This document shows, one piece after another, positions 1 to 5,462 of a stretch of DNA of 7,677 nucleotides. Where the stretch lies: contig JAGOIM010000067.1 of the NCBI GenBank assembly GCA_017995665.1, positions 1 through 7,677 of the forward strand, read 5' to 3'. Positions within the stretch are counted from its first letter, which is position 1. Each line of letters starts with the position of its first letter. The DNA comes from Anaerolineaceae bacterium. GTDB taxonomy: Bacteria; Chloroflexota; Anaerolineae; Anaerolineales; Anaerolineaceae. The notes under the pieces were generated by a model. That model ran no database searches, was not told the DNA's origin, and saw only the letters and a list, made by a program, of their open reading frames with translations. A program made the translations under genes and the position numbers.

Positions 1-117
1 AGCAGTATAGCTAAAAGCTTCCCAACCGACTGAATCGGGCCGCGGAATTGCGCGTGCCTCTTCAATTAGTTTGCGGGCTGTGCGTATGCGTTCTTCGGGG
101 CTAAGCATCTTTGCCAT
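1..117 (-). CDS. Hypothetical protein, N-terminal 39 codons only (cut by window edge)
   Basis: Reading the minus strand from 117 gives an open frame that runs off the left edge. It starts MAKMLSPEERIRTARK and continues into a segment with IPRPDSVGWEAF. The first 25 residues are charged and look like one amphipathic helix rich in E, R and K. There is no signal peptide or membrane segment. I do not recognise the family and assign no function. Start choice is between ATG at 117 and ATG at 108 (codon 4). A GGGAG sequence ends 1 nt before the first ATG, too close for normal ribosome binding, but 10 nt before the second. However, an extended -10 box would start transcription almost exactly at the A of the first ATG, so leaderless translation from 117 is plausible. 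It is divergent from the kinase gene at 243, with 125 bp between them. Confidence 0.7.
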   Translation of the reverse strand, partial: MAKMLSPEERIRTARKLIEEARAIPRPDSVGWEAFSYTA

Positions 118-135
118 GCTCCCATTATAGCATGG
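114..135. repeat. Inverted repeat over the -10 box and start codon (possible operator)
   Basis: CCATGCT (114-120) and AGCATGG (129-135) are perfect 7-bp inverted arms separated by 8 bp. The left arm contains the start codon of the minus-strand gene and the right arm borders its -10 box. If transcription starts at the ATG, only one arm is transcribed, so this would act as DNA, for example as a repressor site, and not as an RNA hairpin. The repeat is seen directly; the operator role is inference. Confidence 0.4.
124..132 (-). promoter_or_regulatory. Extended -10 promoter (TGCTATAAT) of the leftmost gene
   Basis: The minus strand reads TGCTATAAT, a perfect TATAAT with the TGn extension that lets sigma-70-type polymerase work with a poor -35. 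No good -35 hexamer is seen 16-18 bp upstream. Counting 7 nt from the last T of the box puts the transcription start at or next to the A of the ATG at 117, which predicts a leaderless message. The box sits between the arms of an inverted repeat at 114-135. Confidence 0.65.
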
Positions 136-184
136 AGACTGTGCCACTACATCCTTCGGAAAAAAACTGATTAATCGGATGGTT

Positions 185-214
185 TCGTCATCTCCTCCGT
201 CTGACGGTTATAAT
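185..214 (+). promoter_or_regulatory. Promoter of the deoxynucleoside kinase gene
   Basis: A perfect TATAAT lies at 209-214. The best -35 partner is TCGTCA at 185-190, four of six matches to TTGACA with an 18-bp spacer, so the -35 is weak. The predicted start near 221 gives a leader of about 22 nt that carries the AAGGA ribosome binding site at 232-236. A short dyad, CCGTC-T-GACGG at 197-207, fills the spacer just upstream of the -10 and could be an operator. Confidence 0.55.
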
Positions 215-242
215 TGACTAATCAAAAGCAGAAGGACGGCGT

Positions 243-875
243 ATGGATAAATTCATTGTAATTGCAGGCAATATTGGAGCAGGGAAGACGACCTTGGTTC
301 AAATTTTGAGCGAACGGCTCGGTTTTACGCCATTCTATGAACCTCACGAAGAAAACCCTTATCTGGCAGACTTTTACGATGACATGGAAAGCTGGTCATA
401 CCAATCGCAGGTCTATTTTTTGACCCGCCGCCTCAAAATTCACCAAAACTTATCACAAGCGCAAGGCTCGGTTGTGCAAGACCGCAGTGTTTATGAAGAT
501 GCCGAAATATTTGCCCGCAACCTCTTTTTGCAGGGCGATTTGAGCCAGCGCGATTACAACGTTTACCAGGATCTCTATCACGTGCTTTCATCTCTCTTGC
601 CACCACCAAGTCTGATGGTTTATCTGAGAGCTTCGGTCGAAACGCTAACTCGGCGGATTGCCAAACGCGGGCGGGATTATGAGGCTGGCATCTCTCCGGA
701 ATATCTCAAGCGACTCAATAACCTCTATGAAGACTGGATGGATGCTTTTGACCAATGCCCGCTCTTGGTCATCAACAGCGACGACCTTGATTTTGTAGAA
801 AAACCGGAACATGTGGATAAAGTTGTTGGCTGGATTCAAGAAAAAATGACCGGACGCACGGTCGTTAGTTTGTAA
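243..875 (+). CDS. Deoxynucleoside kinase (dAK/dGK/dCK family)
   Basis: Cytoplasmic salvage enzyme that transfers a phosphate from a nucleoside triphosphate to the 5'-OH of a deoxynucleoside, giving dNMP for DNA synthesis. The 210-residue protein has the family's landmarks in order: P-loop GNIGAGKTT (9-17, Lys15); YEP at 32-34, where Glu33 matches the catalytic base of human dCK; DRSVYEDAEIFA (80-91), the DRS motif with Arg81; and a LID region RRIAKRGRDYEAGI (137-150) followed by a helix ending at Trp165, closely matching the dCK layout. Length is normal for bacterial members. The start at 243 is fixed by AAGGA six bases upstream and by the P-loop position. Which base it prefers (A, G or C) cannot be read safely from the sequence. 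It is monocistronic, with its own promoter and a terminator 16 bp after the stop. Confidence 0.94.
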   Translation: MDKFIVIAGNIGAGKTTLVQILSERLGFTPFYEPHEENPYLADFYDDMESWSYQSQVYFLTRRLKIHQNLSQAQGSVVQDRSVYEDAEIFARNLFLQGDLSQRDYNVYQDLYHVLSSLLPPPSLMVYLRASVETLTRRIAKRGRDYEAGISPEYLKRLNNLYEDWMDAFDQCPLLVINSDDLDFVEKPEHVDKVVGWIQEKMTGRTVVSL

Positions 876-891
876 TTCGTTTTCAACCAAA

Positions 892-928
892 AAAAGAGAG
901 TTCAATGCACTACACTGGACTCTCTTTT
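892..928. terminator. Bidirectional intrinsic terminator
   Basis: AAAAGAGAGTTCA (892-904) pairs with TGGACTCTCTTTT (916-928), giving 13 pairs with one G-T wobble and an 11-nt loop. On the plus strand the stem ends in TTTT and then AT-rich sequence, after the kinase stop at 875. On the minus strand the stem is followed by a run of seven T (complement of 889-895), after reading past 946 from the peptidase gene. It lies between two converging genes and can stop both. Confidence 0.85.
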
Positions 929-945
929 ATATTAAAAGCGCGGGT

Positions 946-2007
946 CTAATTCAACAAATAAGCCAGCAGCCATTTGGTGGTGTCGTTCAAGGCATCGGTA
1001 TGGGTGCGTTCGTAATGATGAGAGCTATCCACGCCCGGACCAATTAACGCGACAGCGGCGTCTCCGCCAGCCCGCCAATAGGCTGTGCCATCTGAACTGT
1101 AATTGACATAGATGTCGACAATTGCCGGGATCTGATAAGCCTCTGCCAAATCGCGCAGTTTGTTGGAAAGCCCGTGATGATAGGGTCCTCCGCCATCTTT
1201 GACGCAGATTGTGCTGTGGTATTCATCCGAGGCTTGCCCGTCGCCAATTGCGGCCATATCCATCGCAACCAGTTCTTCCAGGCTTTCGGGCAAATCACTG
1301 CTTCCGCCATGCCCAACCTCTTCATAATTAGTAATCAAAAAGACGGTGTCAACCGCGGGTTTCAAATTAGCATCGTGCAGGGCTTTGATGGCAGCCACAA
1401 TGTTGGCGACACAAGCTTTATCGTCCAAGTGACGGGATTTCACAAAGCCGTTGACCAGCTCAACCCGGGAATCAAAGGAGACAAAATCGCCAACTTGAAT
1501 TCCGAGTTTTTTGGTTTCTTCAGCACTGCAAACCTTTTCGTCCAGGCGGACTTCCATGCTGTGATTATCACGTTTGCCATCGCGAACTCCGTTATAAACA
1601 TGGACGGAAGCCTCGTGCGGCAAGAGCGTTCCTCGAAAAGTGCCGGATTTTTGGCTGTGAATCAGACAGTTTTCGCCTTCAATGCTACCCCAGGCATAAC
1701 CACCCACCGGCGAAAGTTCCAAACGGCCCGAGGGTTTGATTTGGCGGACCATCGCACCGAGTGTGTCCACATGGGCTGTCAGAGCGCGCTTTGCACCTTC
1801 GCCTTGGCTGTTCGCAGCTGGAAGGGTCAAAAGCAAAGCGCCTTTTTTGGTGTGTTCAATTTTTACTTCCGGATATTTCCGGATTTCTTGCTCAACCAGT
1901 TCAATTGCCTTGTGGGCAAAGCCGGTTGGGCTGGGCGTGGCAAGCAATTTTGCCAAAAATTCGACCATATAGTCGTTGTCAATTTGGGGGAGGGTTGGTT
2001 TTGTCAT
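946..2007 (-). CDS. M42 family metallopeptidase (glutamyl/deblocking aminopeptidase type)
   Basis: A 353-residue cytoplasmic di-metal aminopeptidase of the YsdC/FrvX/TET type, which removes N-terminal residues from peptides. Visible landmarks: HVDTLGAMV (79-87) with metal ligands His79 and Asp81; RHLDDKACV (192-200) with bridging Asp195; NYEEVGHGG (227-235) with Glu229 as candidate general base and Glu230 as ligand; AMDMA (248-252) with Asp250; and a late His in SSHHYERTH (328-336). Family knowledge says these enzymes form dodecameric tetrahedral shells. The last motif differs from the usual YIHSxxE form and resembles the M42 branch I recall from NAGGN osmoprotectant gene trios, but the partner genes of that trio (an asparagine synthase-like amidotransferase and a GNAT acetyltransferase) are absent here. 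The start overlaps the upstream thioesterase stop as ATGA, so the two genes are co-transcribed and probably translationally coupled. Confidence 0.93.
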   Translation of the reverse strand: MTKPTLPQIDNDYMVEFLAKLLATPSPTGFAHKAIELVEQEIRKYPEVKIEHTKKGALLLTLPAANSQGEGAKRALTAHVDTLGAMVRQIKPSGRLELSPVGGYAWGSIEGENCLIHSQKSGTFRGTLLPHEASVHVYNGVRDGKRDNHSMEVRLDEKVCSAEETKKLGIQVGDFVSFDSRVELVNGFVKSRHLDDKACVANIVAAIKALHDANLKPAVDTVFLITNYEEVGHGGSSDLPESLEELVAMDMAAIGDGQASDEYHSTICVKDGGGPYHHGLSNKLRDLAEAYQIPAIVDIYVNYSSDGTAYWRAGGDAAVALIGPGVDSSHHYERTHTDALNDTTKWLLAYLLN

Positions 2008-2465
2008 CTTTTTGCTAATAGCTCCTGATTGTTATCAAAACTTGCCAGTTTTTCTCGCCATTCTTGCGATACCGGCACGGATTTTTGTTTTTCTTGACTA
2101 AAGGATACCATCACAACCTCGCCTCGTGCGAAAACCTGACCGTTCTGGGAGTTTTCGACCTGGAAGAGGAAGGTGATACTTTTTCCGCCAATTCTTCCGG
2201 TCTTTACACCCACTCGAACCGGGTCCCCGAACATGATAGAGGTCACGAAGTCGATTTTGACCGAGGCAACCACCATTCCAAAGCCCTGGCGAATTTTGCC
2301 GTCCCATATTCCGGTCGCCTGATAGTAGCCAATTCTGGCGTTTTCAACGTATTGCATAATTGTTACGTTGTTGACGTGTTGCAGCGTGTCGAGATCGGCA
2401 TAGCGCACCTCAATCTCTTGATAATAAGGGAAGTCCTGAGGATAAGAAGGCATGATTGTTGTCAT
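2004..2465 (-). CDS. Acyl-CoA thioesterase, 4HBT (hotdog fold) family
   Basis: Small cytoplasmic hotdog-fold enzyme expected to hydrolyse acyl-CoA or aryl-CoA thioesters. The 153-residue length is typical for the FadM/YbgC/4-hydroxybenzoyl-CoA thioesterase group. The signature is RYADLDTLQHVNN (21-33), in which Asp26 aligns with the catalytic Asp17 of the Pseudomonas enzyme, followed by YVENAR (39-44) on the central helix. A GGKSITFLFQV segment (113-123) and a later ARGEVVMVSF strand (133-142) complete the fold. The true substrate cannot be told from the sequence. ATG at 2465 has AGGAG five bases upstream; Met5 is a weaker alternative. It is the first gene of a two-gene operon with the M42 peptidase, overlapping it by 4 bp. 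Confidence 0.9.
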   Translation of the reverse strand: MTTIMPSYPQDFPYYQEIEVRYADLDTLQHVNNVTIMQYVENARIGYYQATGIWDGKIRQGFGMVVASVKIDFVTSIMFGDPVRVGVKTGRIGGKSITFLFQVENSQNGQVFARGEVVMVSFSQEKQKSVPVSQEWREKLASFDNNQELLAKR

Positions 2466-2483
2466 AGTTTCTCCTGTCGTCTT

Positions 2484-2489
2484 ATTATA
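2484..2489 (-). promoter_or_regulatory. -10 box of the thioesterase-M42 operon
   Basis: The minus strand carries a perfect TATAAT here. Transcription would start near 2477, giving a leader of only about 12 nt with the AGGAG ribosome binding site (2471-2475) almost at the 5' end. No convincing -35 is found 16-18 bp upstream. Confidence 0.55.
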
Positions 2490-2608
2490 CGAGCGCAGCG
2501 ACGCAAAGACCGCTTTTTTGTGAAAGCAAGTTTGCTGTTGGGACGCCTGTTAATAAAAATAATATGTAAAGTTTTGACGAGTAAAGCGAGTTTTTACCAG
2601 GATTGTCG

Positions 2609-2614
2609 TATACT
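2609..2614 (+). promoter_or_regulatory. Candidate -10 box of the M3 peptidase gene
   Basis: TATACT matches five of six consensus bases and would start transcription near 2621, leaving a leader of about 28 nt with AAGGA at 2639-2643. No good -35 sits at proper distance: TTGACG at 2574-2579 is 29 bp away. The rest of the 183-bp gap between this gene and the thioesterase holds only short imperfect repeats. Confidence 0.4.
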
Positions 2615-2648
2615 CTACGTATCGAAAAATCCAAAGAAAAGGATAAAT

Positions 2649-4418
2649 ATGACAGACAAAACTTACAAAGAATCAACCTGGAGCCTGAAAGAACTTTTTG
2701 ACAGTTTTGAAGACCCCAAAATCGACCAAACTTACCAAGAAATGACTCAAGCTTTAGAGCACTTTGAAGCCTATCGCCCTCAACTCAAGCCCGAAATTTC
2801 AAGCGAAACCTTCCTTGAAATGATCCACAACATTGAAGAGGCCGAAAAGAAAGCCATCCGCGTTTCCGGCTTTTATCAACTCCATTTCGCTTCGGATACA
2901 CAGAATCAAAAAGCCCAGATGGGAATTGCCCGCATTCAGCAATTCTTTGCTGATTTCGAAAACCGCACGATGTTCTTCTCCCTCTGGTGGAAGGCTTTGG
3001 ATGACGAAAACGCGAACCGCTTGCTCGAAGGCAGTGGCGACTATCGCTATTGGCTGGAGCAAATCCGCAGTTTGAAGCCCTATACGCTTTCCGAATCCGA
3101 AGAAAAAATTATCAACATCAAAAACGTAACCGGCAGCTCAGCCATGGACATGCTCTACGATTCCATCACCAACCGCTATATGTTCAATGTTGAAGTTGAT
3201 GGCGAAGTTAAAGAAATGACCCGCGGCGAACTGATGACCTACGCCCGTTCGGCTGACCCAGAAATGCGCAAACGCGCTTATCAAGAGCTCTATCGCGTTT
3301 ATGGCGAAGAAGCCCCAATTTTGGGCCAGATTTATTCAAACATCGTCCGTGACTGGAAGAACGAAAATATTGGCCTGCGTGGCTACAGAAAACCGATGTC
3401 TGTTCGCAATACAATTAACGACTTACCCGATGATGTTATCGACACGCTTCTCGATGTTGCCCGCAAGAACATTGGCATTTTCCACCGTTTCTTCAAATTA
3501 AAGGCTCGCCGCTTGGGAATTGACAAATTACGCCGTTACGACATTTATGCCCCGGTTAGCGAATCTGACAAGCGCTACAGCTACGATGAAGCCGCAGCGA
3601 TGACTTTTGAAGCCTTTAATCGTTTCGACCCGAAATTTGCCCAATTGGCAAAACGCGTCTTCAACGATGACCACATTGACAGCGAAGTTCGCAAGGGCAA
3701 GATGGACGGTGCATTCTGCTCCACGCTTACCCCCGATCTGACACCCTGGGTGATGCTTAATTACAACGGAAAAGCGAATGACGTCTCCACCATGGCGCAC
3801 GAACTGGGACATGCAATCCACTCGATGATGGCAGAAGATCACAGTCTCTTCACCCAGCATGCCTGTTTGCCTTTGGCTGAGACAGCCTCCACCTTTGGCG
3901 AAATGACCCTGACCGATTTGCTGCTCGAACGCGAAACGGACGAAGGCGTAAAGCAAGACATCTTGTTCTCTCAACTCGACGATGCTTTCGCGACCATTAT
4001 TCGCCAGGTCTATTTTGCCATTTTCGAACGCGACGCCCACGAAATGATTGCCAACAATGCCTCAGTTGATGAACTTAACGAAAACTACCTGGCAAACTTG
4101 AAAGAAGAATTTGGCGACGCTGTGGATGTTTCGGACGAATTCAAGTATGAATGGGTCTCAATTCCCCATATTTTCGGCACACCATTCTATGTTTATGCCT
4201 ACGCTTTTGGCCAATTGCTGGTCTTCGCCCTCTACAAACGCTATCAGGAAGAAGGCGAAAGCTTCAAGCCGAAATACATGCGCATCTTGTCCGCCGGTGG
4301 CTCCATCGCCCCGATTCCCTTGCTGGCAGAAGCCGGCATGGACATCACCAAAGCCGAATTCTGGCAAGGCGGCTTTGACGTGATCGAAGGCATGGTCACC
4401 AAACTCGAAGAGATGTAA
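2649..4418 (+). CDS. M3 family oligoendopeptidase (oligoendopeptidase F-like)
   Basis: A 589-residue cytoplasmic zinc peptidase that cuts short peptides internally and feeds amino acid recycling; length fits PepF-type enzymes (about 560-600). The first 190 residues are mainly helical (M3 N-terminal region). The catalytic part contains HELGH (384-388), with zinc ligands His384 and His388 and base Glu385. The third ligand is Glu411 in ETASTFGE (411-418), 23 residues after His388 as expected for the family. HIFGTPFYVYAYAFG (507-521) is the conserved late segment with the His and Tyr residues that line the active site. There is no signal peptide. ATG at 2649 is chosen because AAGGA lies five bases upstream and MTDKTYKESTWSLKELF begins the family homology. 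The same frame is open back to 2064, but that stretch is antisense to the thioesterase. It is monocistronic, with a strong terminator 19 bp after the stop. Confidence 0.96.
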   Translation: MTDKTYKESTWSLKELFDSFEDPKIDQTYQEMTQALEHFEAYRPQLKPEISSETFLEMIHNIEEAEKKAIRVSGFYQLHFASDTQNQKAQMGIARIQQFFADFENRTMFFSLWWKALDDENANRLLEGSGDYRYWLEQIRSLKPYTLSESEEKIINIKNVTGSSAMDMLYDSITNRYMFNVEVDGEVKEMTRGELMTYARSADPEMRKRAYQELYRVYGEEAPILGQIYSNIVRDWKNENIGLRGYRKPMSVRNTINDLPDDVIDTLLDVARKNIGIFHRFFKLKARRLGIDKLRRYDIYAPVSESDKRYSYDEAAAMTFEAFNRFDPKFAQLAKRVFNDDHIDSEVRKGKMDGAFCSTLTPDLTPWVMLNYNGKANDVSTMAHELGHAIHSMMAEDHSLFTQHACLPLAETASTFGEMTLTDLLLERETDEGVKQDILFSQLDDAFATIIRQVYFAIFERDAHEMIANNASVDELNENYLANLKEEFGDAVDVSDEFKYEWVSIPHIFGTPFYVYAYAFGQLLVFALYKRYQEEGESFKPKYMRILSAGGSIAPIPLLAEAGMDITKAEFWQGGFDVIEGMVTKLEEM

Positions 4419-4436
4419 AGAATAGATTGTTATTAA

Positions 4437-4468
4437 GAAAAGGCGTTCTTTTTTGAGAACGCCTTTTC
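4437..4468. terminator. Bidirectional intrinsic terminator
   Basis: GAAAAGGCGTTCT (4437-4449) and AGAACGCCTTTTC (4456-4468) form a perfect 13-bp stem with a 6-nt loop. The arm ends supply T4 tracts on both strands. It lies between the M3 gene (stop at 4418) and the converging lipoprotein gene (stop at 4505), so it can end both transcripts. Confidence 0.88.
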
Positions 4469-4504
4469 GATTTCCATTGCAGGAAGATTGTTTAACAAAA
4501 TTAG

Positions 4505-5302
4505 TTAATCAAAAACTCCCAGTTCAACATAAAATCCTTCATCGCCTTTCCAGGCATTAAAACTGACCATAGTTGGGTAGTAGCGGGGGTTGGTGGCAGC
4601 GGCACTGCAGCAGAGATGGTGTGAAACGCCGTCGAAATCGAGTTTTGTTTCCGAACCGGCATAGCTAAAGCCAATTTTCCCATCTTTGGAGAAGAAGTAA
4701 AAGGGCTTGCCATTCAGAATTTGGAAGTCGAAACTTTCTTCATAGCCTTTGTCCTCGTTAAGCGATTTGCCGTTTTTGTAGATGTCCCCTTTGGAAAATT
4801 GCTCTTCCGATCCGGTTTCAACATGAGCTATTTCGACATACCAGTCATCACCGGAAACCCATTTCCCGCGAAGGTTGTTGATTGGGCTAATTTCTCCACA
4901 ATCGATACTCAACACTTCTTTATCAGCTAATTGAACAATCACCGTAGCTTTATTATCATCAAATTGCTCATAGGCATGCAGTTCTTCACCGTTTAAAAGC
5001 GGCTTCTCCTCAAGCAGGAGCTCCTCACGCCAGGCATCGCGCCGTTTCAATATTTCTTCGGAAGAGCCGATGGTGGTATCAAACACGCCATCTTCCGTTC
5101 CGGGTTTACTTGTTTTGAGCTGATAGATTTCCATGGTCAATTCACCAATTTGACTTGTCTCGGGGATTTCTTCAGAATTGATTTGAGGAGGATAGCTTGA
5201 ATTTAGTGTGTTATCCTCAGGAGGGTTTTCAAGCGGTACGCATGAGGCGAGCAAGAGTGTTATCGTCAGGAGCCCCAATAGAAATGGTTTTGCTTTCATC
5301 AT
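4505..5302 (-). CDS. Secreted lipoprotein of unknown function
   Basis: A 265-residue protein with a clear lipoprotein signal: positive start, hydrophobic core (residues 7-18) and lipobox LASC (18-21), so Cys21 should be lipidated and the protein held on the outer face of the membrane. Residues 22-55 are a Pro/Ser/Asn/Glu-rich linker. The folded part (about 56-265) is acidic and rich in aromatic residues and short beta-like strands, including NGKPFYFFSKDGKIGFSY (197-214). Two segments resemble each other: GKWVSGDDWYVEIAHV (146-161) and NAWKGDEGFYVELGVF (249-264). A CCSAAATNPRYYP motif (231-243) is striking. I recall similar lipoproteins in Anaerolineae but know no function. Two adjacent ATGs compete; AAGGA is 4 nt from the first (5302) and 7 nt from the second (5299), so the protein may lack one Met. 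It is divergent from the GH-like lipoprotein gene. Confidence 0.85.
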   Translation of the reverse strand: MMKAKPFLLGLLTITLLLASCVPLENPPEDNTLNSSYPPQINSEEIPETSQIGELTMEIYQLKTSKPGTEDGVFDTTIGSSEEILKRRDAWREELLLEEKPLLNGEELHAYEQFDDNKATVIVQLADKEVLSIDCGEISPINNLRGKWVSGDDWYVEIAHVETGSEEQFSKGDIYKNGKSLNEDKGYEESFDFQILNGKPFYFFSKDGKIGFSYAGSETKLDFDGVSHHLCCSAAATNPRYYPTMVSFNAWKGDEGFYVELGVFD

Positions 5303-5345
5303 TCTTTCCTTTCACTAATAAATCAAGTGGACAATGAGAGAATTA

Positions 5346-5351
5346 ATTGTA
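5346..5351 (-). promoter_or_regulatory. Candidate -10 box of the minus-strand lipoprotein gene
   Basis: The minus strand reads TACAAT, five of six matches to the -10 consensus, about 44 bp upstream of the start codon. No -35 at normal spacing stands out; ATGACT (5366-5371) is only 14 bp away. This is a weak call. Confidence 0.3.
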
Positions 5352-5355
5352 AACG

Positions 5356-5365
5356 ATTTCGAAAT
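5356..5365. repeat. Palindrome ATTTCGAAAT in the divergent promoter region
   Basis: A perfect 10-bp palindrome lies 4 bp upstream of the minus-strand TACAAT box and about 38 bp upstream of the plus-strand -35 box. Its position between two divergent promoters suggests a possible regulator site, but a 10-bp AT-rich palindrome can arise by chance. Confidence 0.25.
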
Positions 5366-5403
5366 AGTCATTTTTTTGAGAATTGCCGATCAGCCCGTCA
5401 AGC

Positions 5404-5433
5404 TTAACATGAAATGAAGTATTGATTTATAAT
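5404..5433 (+). promoter_or_regulatory. Promoter of the GH-like lipoprotein gene
   Basis: TTAACA (5404-5409, five of six matches) and a perfect TATAAT (5428-5433) are separated by 18 bp. This is the best two-box promoter in the window. Transcription would begin near 5440, giving a leader of about 23 nt with GAAGG (5453-5457) five bases before the ATG. Confidence 0.7.
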
Positions 5434-5462
5434 TTCTGCAAAAGGGTTTTCTGAAGGTGAAA

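Noticed and set aside
169..176. GATTAATC palindrome in the left divergent region
   Set aside because: Eight AT-rich bases are too likely by chance and it touches neither -10 box.
1174..2028. Long plus-strand open frame (284 codons) opposite the M42 gene
   Set aside because: It is antisense to a gene with full catalytic motifs, has no ribosome site and resembles no protein family.
2512..2540. Short hairpins such as GCTTT/AAAGC and AGCAA-GT-TTGCT in the thioesterase-M3 gap, considered as a riboswitch or attenuator
   Set aside because: The stems are 5 bp or less, lie upstream of the likely transcription start of either gene, and match no riboswitch core that I know.
2574..2614. TTGACG (2574-2579) paired with TATACT (2609-2614) as one promoter
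   Set aside because: The 29-bp spacing is far outside the 16-19 bp usable range.
3528..4040. 170-codon minus-strand open frame inside the M3 gene
   Set aside because: Shadow of the HELGH-containing catalytic region; no start signal or recognisable protein.
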